Part shown: in pieces, positions 56,086 to 64,000 of the stretch
Position numbering within the stretch: the stretch's first letter is position 1
Layout of the letters: every line of letters starts with the position of its first letter
DNA from: a virus
Virus record (IMG/VR): IMGVR_UViG_3300044712_001062
Coordinates: 1-64,000 of that record
Strand: one strand, 5' to 3'
DNA length: 64,000 nt
Translations under genes and position numbers: made by a program
The notes under the pieces: model-generated
The model's database searches: none
Told to the model about the DNA's origin: nothing
Seen by the model: only the letters and a program-made list of their open reading frames with translations

Positions 56086-56239
56086 TTAATTCACTTCCTT
56101 TGTAATATTTACAGTAGAACTTTGCTTGTGCCCAACTTTCAAAAGGGCAGTAAATTGGAACTCCCGGATTACTATAATAACATAGATTTCCTTCTGGAGT
56201 AGTATGTTTACATTGAAGACATTTGAGATTTAATTTCAT
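56072..56239 (-). CDS. Small Cys-containing protein
   Basis: 55 residues: KCLQCKHTTPEGNLC, YCPFESWAQAKFYCKYYKG. The second half matches the pattern in 49458-49754 (CPFENSKDAKIYCKEF), indicating a small duplicated family. Confidence 0.5.
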   Translation of the reverse strand: MKLNLKCLQCKHTTPEGNLCYYSNPGVPIYCPFESWAQAKFYCKYYKGSELNDNL

Positions 56240-56460
56240 CGTTTTATTCCATCGTCATTTTCAAGCATTTTCCACATATCATTAATATCCCTACGATCAA
56301 AGCATGGAGGTAATACTTTTTTCACACGACTACTTACTTGTGAACGACTATCAAATCCATTGTTTTTGACATTGCATGTATCTCCCCAACCTCCATCTCC
56401 ACCATCGTAAAAAACACACCCAAAACACTGTCCAAATTCTCGTTTATATGTTTCATTCAT
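56236..56460 (-). CDS. Small Cys-containing protein
   Basis: 74 residues: QCFGCVFYDGGDGGWGDTC, PCFDRRD; same CxxC-FYDGGDG style as 45262-45492. Unknown. Confidence 0.45.
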   Translation of the reverse strand: MNETYKREFGQCFGCVFYDGGDGGWGDTCNVKNNGFDSRSQVSSRVKKVLPPCFDRRDINDMWKMLENDDGIKR

Positions 56461-56471
56461 AATTTATTACC

Positions 56472-56678
56472 TCAATTCCACGCTATCAATACGAACATCA
56501 GAGCAAATAGCGTTAGTATTATTCCAAGTCCAGTTCCCATAGTTTGGTCGAGAATTGGCCCATTACTTGGATCACAAATCCATTGTCCTGTTTCAGTGAT
56601 GTGGCAATAATATCCACGATCACTGTACGCTGTGTAAATTGGGTTAGTAATATTCATATTAAATTTCTCCATGTTCAA
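56472..56678 (-). CDS. Hypothetical protein with C-terminal membrane helix
   Basis: 68 residues, polar head with YCHITETGQWICD and one TM (GLGIILTLFALMFVLIAW) at the end. Unknown. Confidence 0.45.
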   Translation of the reverse strand: MNMEKFNMNITNPIYTAYSDRGYYCHITETGQWICDPSNGPILDQTMGTGLGIILTLFALMFVLIAWN

Positions 56679-56721
56679 AATTTAATTCAGGGATATGATC
56701 ACTTGAGTTTGTTGATTTCAT
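56659..56721 (-). CDS. Possible 20-residue micro-ORF
   Basis: 20 residues, acidic, overlapping the following gene's start. Listed with low confidence; may be noise. Confidence 0.2.
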   Translation of the reverse strand: MKSTNSSDHIPELNFEHGEI

Positions 56722-56726
56722 AATTT

Positions 56727-57029
56727 TTACCTGGAATATTTTAGATTATTTTCATTAATTTCTTCAGGTGTTAGGAATTTGTAAGTATCAGTTATTACTT
56801 GATTTTCAATTTCCTCATGGACATATGGCATTACATAATATATTTTTATTAGAATTTCGATGATCAGTAAGATACTTGGCATGTATAGATAATACCAGGG
56901 GAAGTTTATCGTTCCATAGAATTGAGCAGATACAAATGCAAATTGACATATGATCAGCATATAAAATAATACAACTGATAATTTGTTTAATTTGCTATTT
57001 TTCAACTTCTCAATATTTTCACTTGACAT
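56727..57029 (-). CDS. Two-TM membrane protein
   Basis: 100 residues from ATG 57029. Helix LSVVLFYMLIICQFAFVSA and YYLYMPSILLIIEILIKIYY, separated by a short loop, then soluble tail. Unknown. Confidence 0.5.
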   Translation of the reverse strand: MSSENIEKLKNSKLNKLSVVLFYMLIICQFAFVSAQFYGTINFPWYYLYMPSILLIIEILIKIYYVMPYVHEEIENQVITDTYKFLTPEEINENNLKYSR

Positions 57030-57150
57030 TATTATCTCCACGTTTTTTATTTGTTAGATCGATAATGTCAAGGTGGATAACCTTATGACCATTACATAAG
57101 ATACAAATTTTATTTTGTCCTTGACATTTTGGACAAATTACCTTTGCCAT
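57019..57150 (-). CDS. Small DnaJ-like zinc knuckle protein
   Basis: 43 residues: VICPKCQGQNKICILCNGHKV, a paired CxxC-x-G unit as in DnaJ-type zinc modules. Unknown role. Overlaps the downstream gene. Confidence 0.45.
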   Translation of the reverse strand: MAKVICPKCQGQNKICILCNGHKVIHLDIIDLTNKKRGDNNVK

Positions 57151-57221
57151 ATTATATTATATGGAGTTAAAAGAGATAAAGGTTGTGGTTGAGATTTGAA
57201 GGAAGAATAAGGTGGTGAATA

Positions 57222-57347
57222 TCAAAATTTACTTTCAGTTTCGATGATCTCCTTTTGGCAAATTGGACAAGTATATTTTTTACCATTTTCAAATTGAGTT
57301 TCAATCATTTCAACATTACAAATCCCACATAGAATTTTAGTTTCCAT
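57222..57347 (-). CDS. Small zinc-ribbon protein
   Basis: 41 residues from ATG 57347 (AACTTGGAGAA leader, 57354-57364): LCGICNVEM...TCPICQKEI. Two C-x2-C pairs. Just downstream of the tail fibre gene. Confidence 0.5.
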   Translation of the reverse strand: METKILCGICNVEMIETQFENGKKYTCPICQKEIIETESKF

Positions 57348-57363
57348 TTTAAGTTCTCCAAGT

Positions 57364-58044
57364 TTAATATAAGCGCATTCCATAACACGCAAGAGAATAA
57401 TTACTACTGAATGACGATTTACCAATCACAACCAATTCGATTAAATTATAACCAGCGATTAATGAATTACTTAATGTGACTTCACGCTGTGCATTGGTAG
57501 ATGTTGAGGTATAATCATCATAACCTCCGGAATCCCTTACGCCATTAATATATAAATCATATACTGCACGAGTATTAAATTTATTATTGCTAAAGGATAG
57601 TTTAGTTTCGTTTCCTATTGCGTATATTCTAAATTGATAGCGATCATTGATGGCTGGACTATCCATTATAGTATCATATGATCCAATAGATACTACTTTA
57701 ATAGTGCTATTATTTATGATTTTATTTAATCTTGTTATTGTCCCGGTAACTGGAAGGCAATTATTAGATATATAAGTTCTAATTGCTTTTTCGCTTGGGA
57801 CTTTAAGATCGGTGTTGGTTGATAATGTTCCATCAGTATCCAAATAACTAATTGGCATTTGAGCATCATTAGTAACATTACCAAGCCCTACTTGCGATTT
57901 GGTAACATTATGGGGATTAGTGGTTACATTATCCATATGTCCGGTAGTTTCACTTACCATGTCATTCCAATCACTTGCATTTAAACGACCATTTATAGCA
58001 TCAGTTGGTGCGTTGTCAATTTTAGTAGTTTTCCAAGTCATCAT
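57364..58044 (-). CDS. Tail fibre protein
   Basis: 226 residues. HNVTKSQVGLGNVTNDAQ is the classic tail-fibre repeat motif (V-L-G-x-V-D-N...), preceded by DGTLSTNTDLKVPSEKAIRTYISN typical of phage fibres. C-terminal 130 residues are beta-rich and likely a receptor-binding head. Next to baseplate-like and spike genes. Confidence 0.8.
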   Translation of the reverse strand: MMTWKTTKIDNAPTDAINGRLNASDWNDMVSETTGHMDNVTTNPHNVTKSQVGLGNVTNDAQMPISYLDTDGTLSTNTDLKVPSEKAIRTYISNNCLPVTGTITRLNKIINNSTIKVVSIGSYDTIMDSPAINDRYQFRIYAIGNETKLSFSNNKFNTRAVYDLYINGVRDSGGYDDYTSTSTNAQREVTLSNSLIAGYNLIELVVIGKSSFSSNYSLACYGMRLY

Positions 58045-58055
58045 ACACCACCTCG

Positions 58056-58358
58056 TTAAATGCCCTCAAACTCGGCATAAATTTTAACATTAATTGCTCT
58101 ACCTTTGTATATGGAGCCATCAGTCATTTCAGCGTATGATTGGATGATGTAAGTTCCTGCTTCATCCAGATCACCATCAACTGTATTATATTCGATTTGG
58201 CCATTAACTGCACTACCATAAATACTGGCAGTCCATTCTTGTTTGGCTAATGAAGGTTTTCTAACTAATATTTTAACAGTTTGATAATCAGTTAGATCAA
58301 TATTCATATTTAACTGAAAGGTAATTCCTATTGAATTTCGATATATGTAATATGCCAT
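58056..58358 (-). CDS. BppU-like baseplate domain protein
   Basis: 100 residues, beta-sandwich pattern: GITFQLNMNIDLTDYQTVKILVRKPS...TYIIQSYAEMTDGSIYKGRAINVKI. Resembles the N-terminal domain of phage upper baseplate proteins, third such protein in the window. AACTTGGAGAA leader (58364-58374). Confidence 0.6.
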   Translation of the reverse strand: MAYYIYRNSIGITFQLNMNIDLTDYQTVKILVRKPSLAKQEWTASIYGSAVNGQIEYNTVDGDLDEAGTYIIQSYAEMTDGSIYKGRAINVKIYAEFEGI

Positions 58359-58417
58359 TGGGGTTCTCCAAGTTTAGACTGGATTTTTACATTATAAAAA
58401 ATAGAGGTGATCAAAAA

Positions 58418-58630
58418 TTAGTAAAGGATCAAGTTGTCTACTTTAGAATTTAATGAAATTGTTTGGTCTACCTGGCTATCTAATGCCAAACTCTTATCGA
58501 TATATGAATCACGAATTACGTCAAATGCTCGATCAGCATGTGTCCATCCAAATGTTAATAGTCCATAAGTAGATTGACCAAAAACAGATGATGGGGTTGC
58601 AGTAACTATTTGTTCATTTTGTCCTGCCAT
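58418..58630 (-). CDS. Small virion-associated hypothetical protein
   Basis: 70 residues, MAGQNEQIVTATPSSVFGQSTYGLLTFGW..., ending with repeats of SLALDSQVDQ / SLNSKVDN (fibre-like). Between two baseplate-like genes. Probably a virion component. Confidence 0.5.
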   Translation of the reverse strand: MAGQNEQIVTATPSSVFGQSTYGLLTFGWTHADRAFDVIRDSYIDKSLALDSQVDQTISLNSKVDNLILY

Positions 58631-58644
58631 AATAATTCTCCATA

Positions 58645-59073
58645 TTATAAATTGGATGAGTTTCCCTCATCTATAATAATTCCTGAATCTCCACCATCCT
58701 CAATAACATCATTAGGTCCTTCAATTACAATTGGATGCGTTCGTTCTGGATAGATGTATAACCATTGAAGTTCTGAATTTGGAAAAGTTCGAGATAAATT
58801 TCCATTTGTTATAGTAAATTTCAATCTATACATTCCAGTATCCATAGTATCTAATATAGTAAATTTGATTAATCCTTCAGTTTGTTCGACAAATTCAACC
58901 TCACCATTTTCCACCAGGTATTTTTTAGTAAAATCGTTAAGAATGCTATATGTTACTTGATCAGTGTCTTTTATAGGATATGGTTCATAATTAACGATTG
59001 TTTTATTATACTGAATTAATTGATAATTTATATTTGGTCGATCTCCTTGTTGAACTCGAATCGTTTCTAACAT
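58645..59073 (-). CDS. BppU-like baseplate/tail protein
   Basis: 142 residues. VQQGDRPNINYQLIQYNK, VTYSILND, GMYRLKFTITNGN, ELQWLYIYPE; the same layout as the module-1 protein at 1835-2182 (KKGD, LSYQI, SGMYRMMF, QWLWI). C-terminal acidic/Gly tail. Virion baseplate role inferred from neighbours. Confidence 0.65.
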   Translation of the reverse strand: MLETIRVQQGDRPNINYQLIQYNKTIVNYEPYPIKDTDQVTYSILNDFTKKYLVENGEVEFVEQTEGLIKFTILDTMDTGMYRLKFTITNGNLSRTFPNSELQWLYIYPERTHPIVIEGPNDVIEDGGDSGIIIDEGNSSNL

Positions 59074-59122
59074 TTTTAAATTTTCCCTTTGTAATTTTTA
59101 AAAATATAATGGTGGTTTAGAA

Positions 59123-61981
59123 TTACCAGAATAGTAATTGTCTCCACATTGGAGTTCCTGCAGCGGCTCCTGTATGCTGGAGTATATATAAGTATTTGAG
59201 GCCATCAATAGTTTGGATGATATCCATTCTTGCACCAATCAATGCTGCACCCATACCATAAGTTACTTGTCCAGCACCTTCAATTGTGCCAGTGACAGTG
59301 TTTAATGCATAAATTCTCCCCGTTGCATTTACTTGGACAAATATTCTGTCTTTGCCATCGTAACACCACATAGTTCCGGTTGTGAATAATTCACTCTGTG
59401 GCATCATGGTGAATGTTAGATCGTAGAGTTCAGTGGTGATGTCATAGCGATCTATTACATTGCTGTTACCACCTCTTGGGATTAAGAAGTATCTGCCGGG
59501 ATTAGTGGTGGAATTTGAAAGCCACTGAATGGAAGTTCCTGCACCTCTTGCTGGTGGATCCATGATAGCGTATACTGAACTGTTGACTACTGGAATTGTA
59601 GTGAAGACACCTACGCACGTAATGGCAGTTGTTGTGTTGCCTGTGATGGCAATTTCTTGACCAGCACCGTCACCAGCGACGATTCGAAGACGTTTTCCTG
59701 CCCACATGTTAGTCTGCCACAATTTAGTAGAATCAGTTAATACTGCGTTGGTTGTGTTGGTAATTGCAGTAACGAGACCATAGGTGTCCATTATTTCGTA
59801 TTTAGTGGTTGCATCTGGGGTGAATCCTGCAGATGAATACGTTAGGGTTGTTGGTGTGTTACTGGTGATGGTAATTTCGTTTTTATCGAATCCGGTGCCA
59901 CTTACTACGCGGAATTTGTAACCAGCCCATTGATTCCCAATCCAGTTTTTAGTGGTGTCAATTAATGTTGTTAGTGATCCACCCGTTGCATATCCAGTTG
60001 CACTTAATGTTGGATTTTTGTATTGAACGGCGCGACCAAAGGGTTTGACATCGTGAATAATGTAGCGGGATGTTCCGTTCGTTGCCGCTGCTCCCATAAC
60101 TGGAGATACAGTGATTGTAGTAGCAGTATTTGCAGTGATTCGACGCAATGTTGCTGCTCCAGCCTGACCTGCTGCTGAAACTTGAATGATTTTACCAATG
60201 TGTTCGCCGGGAGTCCATGCTTGTGATGAATCAGCGATGATAGCGGTAGTTTGTGCTTGTGCTGCGGTGGCCGCTCCTGCTGCAGTAATGGCGAATTCAA
60301 GGGTTGTTAGTGATGGAACTCCTAATACTGTGTAAGTTCCTGCCCATAATGTGTCACCAGTAAATTTAACAGATTCACCAATTTTAATGGCATGACTCAT
60401 TGCAGTAGTGACAAGTCCAACTGTGCCAACTGTGGATATGGTTACGGCACCTGCAGATCCAGTTCCACCAGATGTTGCTGAAGTTCCTGCTGAATATCCA
60501 GAACCACATGCTACGAGTGCAAGTGATGAAATGGCTCCTGCAGTGGTAGTGCCAGTTACTATGACTTTGCCGTTTGTACCGGTGGTTGTTAATGTTAATA
60601 TATCACCAACAGAATAACCAGTTCCTGCGGTTTGTGGGGTTGCTGAAATTGCAGTGACACCAGTTACGTTTCGAGCACCAGAAGTAACACCGTATGCTTC
60701 CATTCCACCAGTTTGGACTGCCATCTGACGAGCAATACCAAAGCCGAATACTGAACCTTGTGTCCAATTGTCGGAATCTTCAAAGTGTTGGTAAATGGCT
60801 GGTGATGCATTTCCTACAAGATATTCAGCATCTCGATTTGCATAAATTTTGTAGACTGATGTGTTGTCAGGTGTAGTGTCGAATGCTCGATTAACAGTGA
60901 GAGTAGTTGGTGAATTGGCAATTATACGACGACCTTGACCGATTCCAGTTCCTGAAGAAATGAACACTTCAAAGTTACAGTATTGATCAACGGTCCATGT
61001 TTTGGTGGAATCTACGATAGTTCGTGCAGTTCCAGATGATGCAGTTCCGGTGTCGTAAATTCCTGCAATTTCACCAGTTCGTTCAATGGCAATGTCAGTT
61101 CCAAGGGCTGCTGTTAATAGACCACCTATGGCTGAACGGGTTGACCATGTATCAGATAAAATGTCGTAAACCTGATAGGTGTAGAATGGTGTTGCTGCTG
61201 CTGAACTCACTAATAGAATTGCACCGCTATGAATCTGGAACCATGAGAGTGAGTCGGGTGTTGGTGAATATGCGGTGTTAACAGTGATAATTTGAGATTC
61301 AATGGTGTAGTTGGTCTGTGTTCCTGCTGCTGATACTGGGAGTGCGTAAGGTGCGGTTGCTGAAAATCCAGTGTTTCCCTGTGCGAAATGTTGTTGCCAG
61401 TTTACATCGTAGAAGTAAAGGTTGGTGGCATCATTATAGAGGATTTTACGGTATTGGGTCTGACCAGTTCCATAGACAAGTTTGCACTGGTAACCTTTCC
61501 ACTGATTAAAGTTCCATTTTTTGACGTTGTCAGTAATGGAGGCTGCTGCAGCGGTAGTACAAACACCGTGATCTTTGATGATTGGTTCTGCAGATGATAG
61601 AATGGTTCGTTCTTGTCCCTGTCCAGTTCCACTCATAATTCGGATAGTTTCGCCATTTAATCGGTTGGCTTGAAGTCCCGGAATTTCGAGGGTTGTTGAA
61701 CTTGGTGCTGATAATACACGACCAACATAACGTCCATATGGTGAAAATTTCATTGCAACGGCAGTTAATGCTGCAGTTGGTGGTGATGCTAATTGAGTGA
61801 AGGTGTCAGTTACAGTATCGTATCTCCAGAAAGTTGCTCCTGATATAACGTAGAAGTATCGTTCTCCGGGAATTTCAACTGCTGACATTGCTGATAATGC
61901 TGGTGTTGCTGCTGGAAGAAATCTCATCCATTCAAAGACAGGCACATCAACTTGTGCTTTATTATTATTTGTTACGGGCAT
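59123..61981 (-). CDS. Large tail spike/fibre-like structural protein
   Basis: 952 residues from ATG 61981 (GGAG upstream). Begins VFEWMRFLPAATPAL; residues 90-800 hold about seven repeats of the type D-x-TK-x-W-x2-x-W-A-G-x2-x-R-I-x2-G-x-G-x-GQ-x3-I-T-x-NT-x-TT-I, with Gly/Thr/Ala-rich beta strands, and a final DRYDITTELYDLTF, GMGAALIGARMD beta-propeller-like region. This repeat is common in large tailed-phage virion proteins. Likely receptor-binding or adhesin. Confidence 0.75.
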   Translation of the reverse strand: MPVTNNNKAQVDVPVFEWMRFLPAATPALSAMSAVEIPGERYFYVISGATFWRYDTVTDTFTQLASPPTAALTAVAMKFSPYGRYVGRVLSAPSSTTLEIPGLQANRLNGETIRIMSGTGQGQERTILSSAEPIIKDHGVCTTAAAASITDNVKKWNFNQWKGYQCKLVYGTGQTQYRKILYNDATNLYFYDVNWQQHFAQGNTGFSATAPYALPVSAAGTQTNYTIESQIITVNTAYSPTPDSLSWFQIHSGAILLVSSAAATPFYTYQVYDILSDTWSTRSAIGGLLTAALGTDIAIERTGEIAGIYDTGTASSGTARTIVDSTKTWTVDQYCNFEVFISSGTGIGQGRRIIANSPTTLTVNRAFDTTPDNTSVYKIYANRDAEYLVGNASPAIYQHFEDSDNWTQGSVFGFGIARQMAVQTGGMEAYGVTSGARNVTGVTAISATPQTAGTGYSVGDILTLTTTGTNGKVIVTGTTTAGAISSLALVACGSGYSAGTSATSGGTGSAGAVTISTVGTVGLVTTAMSHAIKIGESVKFTGDTLWAGTYTVLGVPSLTTLEFAITAAGAATAAQAQTTAIIADSSQAWTPGEHIGKIIQVSAAGQAGAATLRRITANTATTITVSPVMGAAATNGTSRYIIHDVKPFGRAVQYKNPTLSATGYATGGSLTTLIDTTKNWIGNQWAGYKFRVVSGTGFDKNEITITSNTPTTLTYSSAGFTPDATTKYEIMDTYGLVTAITNTTNAVLTDSTKLWQTNMWAGKRLRIVAGDGAGQEIAITGNTTTAITCVGVFTTIPVVNSSVYAIMDPPARGAGTSIQWLSNSTTNPGRYFLIPRGGNSNVIDRYDITTELYDLTFTMMPQSELFTTGTMWCYDGKDRIFVQVNATGRIYALNTVTGTIEGAGQVTYGMGAALIGARMDIIQTIDGLKYLYILQHTGAAAGTPMWRQLLFW

Positions 61982-61982
61982 A

Positions 61983-62150
61983 TTATACTCCAATCGAATT
62001 TAACTGTGTAATGGTAATTTTGGTTTCATTGAATTCTGCTTCAAGGGATGCATATCGTTCAATGTTACCTTCATTCATTGCGACGATCATTGCCTGTTCA
62101 AGTGTGTTTAGTTTGTTTGTAGCAAACGTCTTTAAAACATCTATATTCAT
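61983..62150 (-). CDS. Small coiled-coil protein
   Basis: 55 residues, helical: MNIDVLKTFATNKLNTLEQAMIVAMNEGNIERY... ATG 62150. It overlaps neither neighbour by more than a few nt; perhaps a spike chaperone or trimerisation factor. Confidence 0.5.
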   Translation of the reverse strand: MNIDVLKTFATNKLNTLEQAMIVAMNEGNIERYASLEAEFNETKITITQLNSIGV

Positions 62151-62152
62151 AT

Positions 62153-62695
62153 TTAACTCCATGATAAGTTACTGCGAAGAGTATTTCCATAAATCATTCG
62201 CATATTATCCATTAATTGTAGACGAGGATCAATACCACCAAATGTTGCGACGTTACCCACCGGCACTGCATTAGTTACAGTAGTTACAGTTCCCACAGTT
62301 GTAACAGTTCCGCTGGCAATTATCGCTGAATCACAAACGGTGCGTTGACGTTGTTGAACATCTTGAGTTGCCGATGGCTCTAAAAACTTGGTGATTTGTT
62401 TAAGTTGCCATAAGTTTTTCTCGAAAAAGTCAGCAATGTTGGTTGACATCGCAGCATCATCATAATAAATTTGTAGGATATCACTGTTATCCATTGATGA
62501 TGTATCATAATCCAACGTTAGAACATTGGCATTTACGGTTCCACCAGTTGATGGATCTGCGAAATTGTAAATGATGATATTGTCAGTTACATTCGTAATT
62601 AATAGAACACTTGCAAGTGAAATTGAAGTGTAATCATTAAAAGTGATTTGTCGTGTGGCTTTGTTGAATGTATAGTCAAAAATTAAAGTTTTCAT
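62153..62695 (-). CDS. Virion structural protein (tail region)
   Basis: 180 residues. LIFDYTFNKATRQITFNDYTSISLASVLLITNVTDNIIIYNFADPSTGGTV and LTLDYDTSSMDNSDILQIYYDD is a beta-rich unit I recognise from tail proteins of many tailed phages, uncharacterised. Thr-rich repeat near residue 125-145. C-terminal FGGIDPRLQLMDNM. Confidence 0.65.
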   Translation of the reverse strand: MKTLIFDYTFNKATRQITFNDYTSISLASVLLITNVTDNIIIYNFADPSTGGTVNANVLTLDYDTSSMDNSDILQIYYDDAAMSTNIADFFEKNLWQLKQITKFLEPSATQDVQQRQRTVCDSAIIASGTVTTVGTVTTVTNAVPVGNVATFGGIDPRLQLMDNMRMIYGNTLRSNLSWS

Positions 62696-62698
62696 TTC

Positions 62699-64000
62699 TC
62701 ACCCCAAGGCGATTGATAATGCAATGGCAATTGCTTGTGATACTCCACCACTTGAAGCCGGTAACTGACCACTTGGAACTTTACCATCTGCACCCAAACT
62801 TGCTATTCCATTCACATTTCCTTTACTTGATATAAAGGTATCAATCTGTGCATGAGTATTTGTACCTTGATCATAGGTGTGAGAATGAGTGCTAATAGTT
62901 CCAATTAACTTGGCTTCGATTTCAGCACCAGTTATGTCAGAATTCTTTTGGGCATCTGAAGGTGCATGAGTTGCCTGGCTATGATCATATGCAGTTTTAC
63001 CTTTATCACCGACATATGCAGTGGTTGACGATTCTCCTAATGCTAAATGCGCTGATGATATATGAGATTGGATATTAACATTGGCAGGTTCATAAACTCC
63101 AGTGTGATTATGTGTTGATATTGCATATGTTGATGTATCAATGGACCATGTATTTTCTGCAGTTTTCTTTAGTAATCCATATGTTCCAGTTAATGCTGCA
63201 ATGTTTGTTAGATCGGTATCTGCTGGTTGATATACACCACTATGATTATGTGTGGATATAGCGGCATCAGTAATTCCATAACCAGCGAGGGTAGTTGCTG
63301 GATTTTGTTTACCATTCCAAGTTGACTTTTCGGTGTCAGTTACAAAACGGTTGGTTGAATCTTGAGTAATTATACTTGGTGGGTGATTTGCTGGATGAGT
63401 ATAGTTGTTGGCATCACTTGGGGCATGTAATGATGTTATGTGGGTTTGAATTGCTGCATCGGCTGGTTCATAACTGTGAGTGTGGGAATTTATTCCACCA
63501 GTTAATACACTTTCAATTTCACTTTTAGTTATGTCAGAGTTTTTCTGGGCATTGCTTGGAGCATGTGAAGATTGGCTGTGATTGTAGGCAGTGTTACCAT
63601 AATCACCACGGAATGCCGTAGATGAAGTTGTACCGAGTGCCACACCTTCATTAATACGGACGTAAACGGTTCCAGACCACCTATATGCGTAGTTAGTATC
63701 GATGGTAATGTATGCGACTCCAGAATCGCCAGTAACTGGAAGTGCTGCATAATTGGCAACTTCAATGATATCGTCTACGTATGCGGGTAATTGAGTTGTC
63801 GGGATTTTACCACTTTCATTGAGGGATGCCAAACCATTTACTGCACCTTTACTCGCAATAAACGTGTCAATCGTTGAATGTGAATTGGTGCCTGCCCCCG
63901 ATAAGTTTTGGTGAGTGATGTTGCTTTCGTTGATATCGAGGTTTATGGAGTGGTGATCGGTGTCATCGGTTAAACTTAATTTATTACTCAATACGTGAAT
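62699..64000 (-). CDS. Tail fibre protein (5' end beyond the window)
   Basis: At least 433 residues; the frame is open to the right edge, and the first in-window candidate start is a TTG at 63991. Four to five repeats of HSQSSHAPSNAQKNSDIT / THPANHPPSIITQ / GVYEPANVNIQSHISS and AIDTFI-SKG-NGIASLN-G-IP-QLP, typical of long tail fibres. Ends IAIALSIALG. Confidence 0.8.
   Translation of the reverse strand: MHVLSNKLSLTDDTDHHSINLDINESNITHQNLSGAGTNSHSTIDTFIASKGAVNGLASLNESGKIPTTQLPAYVDDIIEVANYAALPVTGDSGVAYITIDTNYAYRWSGTVYVRINEGVALGTTSSTAFRGDYGNTAYNHSQSSHAPSNAQKNSDITKSEIESVLTGGINSHTHSYEPADAAIQTHITSLHAPSDANNYTHPANHPPSIITQDSTNRFVTDTEKSTWNGKQNPATTLAGYGITDAAISTHNHSGVYQPADTDLTNIAALTGTYGLLKKTAENTWSIDTSTYAISTHNHTGVYEPANVNIQSHISSAHLALGESSTTAYVGDKGKTAYDHSQATHAPSDAQKNSDITGAEIEAKLIGTISTHSHTYDQGTNTHAQIDTFISSKGNVNGIASLGADGKVPSGQLPASSGGVSQAIAIALSIALG

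Noticed and set aside
60004-61632. ORFs on both strands inside the spike gene
   Set aside because: All are short shadow frames of the 952-residue repeat protein; codon pattern and repeats support only the long - strand frame.
1-64000. CRISPR array or cas operon
   Set aside because: No regularly spaced direct repeats of 24-40 bp with spacers; the RecB/Cas4-like nuclease has no cas1/cas2 neighbour. The eight hairpin elements are dispersed and inverted, not an array.
1-64000. Borg-type or chromosomal origin of the window
   Set aside because: No multihaem cytochromes, ribosomal proteins or other Borg/host markers; presence of tail fibre, baseplate and spike genes and extremely dense small-gene packing favour a tailed virus. 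A provirus cannot be excluded without the flanks.

Overview
The window reads as part of the genome of a tailed virus that infects an archaeon, most likely a methanogen-like (Methanosarcinales-type) euryarchaeon. Seen directly: AT-rich DNA, genes packed with ATGA/TAATG/GTGA overlaps, many leaderless genes with an archaeal TATA box centred about 26 nt upstream of the start codon, and other genes with a GGAG leader. Archaeal or virus-type genes include family B DNA polymerase, two PCNA-like clamps, an MCM-like AAA+ helicase, an XPF-type nuclease and archaeal-type thymidylate synthase. The class III ribonucleotide reductase set (NrdD, NrdH-like redoxin, ferredoxin:thioredoxin-reductase-like protein) resembles the one described for Methanosarcina barkeri. 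Virion genes (tail fibres, BppU-like baseplate domains, a large tail spike-like protein) and the absence of ribosomal, tRNA or other cellular genes point to a virus. The host assignment is inference.

Layout. 1-680 (+ strand): the end of a gene, one small gene and a run of micro-ORFs, probably the edge of a structural region. From about 800 to the right edge nearly everything is on the - strand. 825-2182 metallophosphoesterase and a baseplate-like protein. 2.4-9.3 kb: MCM-like helicase, a lone + strand SLOG/DUF2493 gene, two ncRNA candidates (4.58-4.85 kb), XPF nuclease, deaminase, MazG, coiled-coil/TM protein and GAF protein. 9.5-13.4 kb: second deaminase, SpeD-like protein and a ribonucleotide reductase operon whose glycyl-radical domain is a separate gene. 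13.5-16.8 kb: PCNA-1, thymidylate synthase and small genes. 16.8-21.1 kb: two methyltransferases and three glycosyltransferases. 22-23 kb: secreted protein. 23.2-27.8 kb: DNA polymerase, a ~500-nt structured ncRNA candidate and a UvrD-like helicase. 28-36.2 kb: PCNA-2, MT-A70 methyltransferase, RecB-like nuclease, RecA-like ATPase, a possible OB-fold ssDNA-binding protein and small zinc or membrane proteins. 36.4-57.3 kb: a very dense accessory region of about 85 genes, mostly under 100 codons. 57.3-64 kb: tail fibre, baseplate and spike genes, running off the right edge.

The most striking structure is a family of eight TATA-promoter plus hairpin elements with invariant flanks (ATTTGTATGTGC ... 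GTTTAGAGT). They lie in four inverted pairs pointing inward, each pair bracketing one gene module (0.7-2.36, 9.4-13.5, 21.6-23.2 and 36.3-37.5 kb). They look like autonomous small-RNA genes and/or cassette borders. The other prominent items are the ~500-nt RNA with a tRNA-elbow-like domain, a pseudoknotted ~100-nt RNA and the split NrdD.

How it works together. The replication set (polymerase, two clamps, helicases, nucleases, RecA-like ATPase) is fed by a viral nucleotide-supply set (anaerobic RNR with its electron carriers, two deaminases, thymidylate synthase, MazG). The sugar/methyl-transfer cluster probably decorates virions or the cell surface. The accessory region probably carries host-takeover and defence-evasion factors, such as a Lar-like protein. 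No integrase, CRISPR array or canonical tRNA gene was seen.
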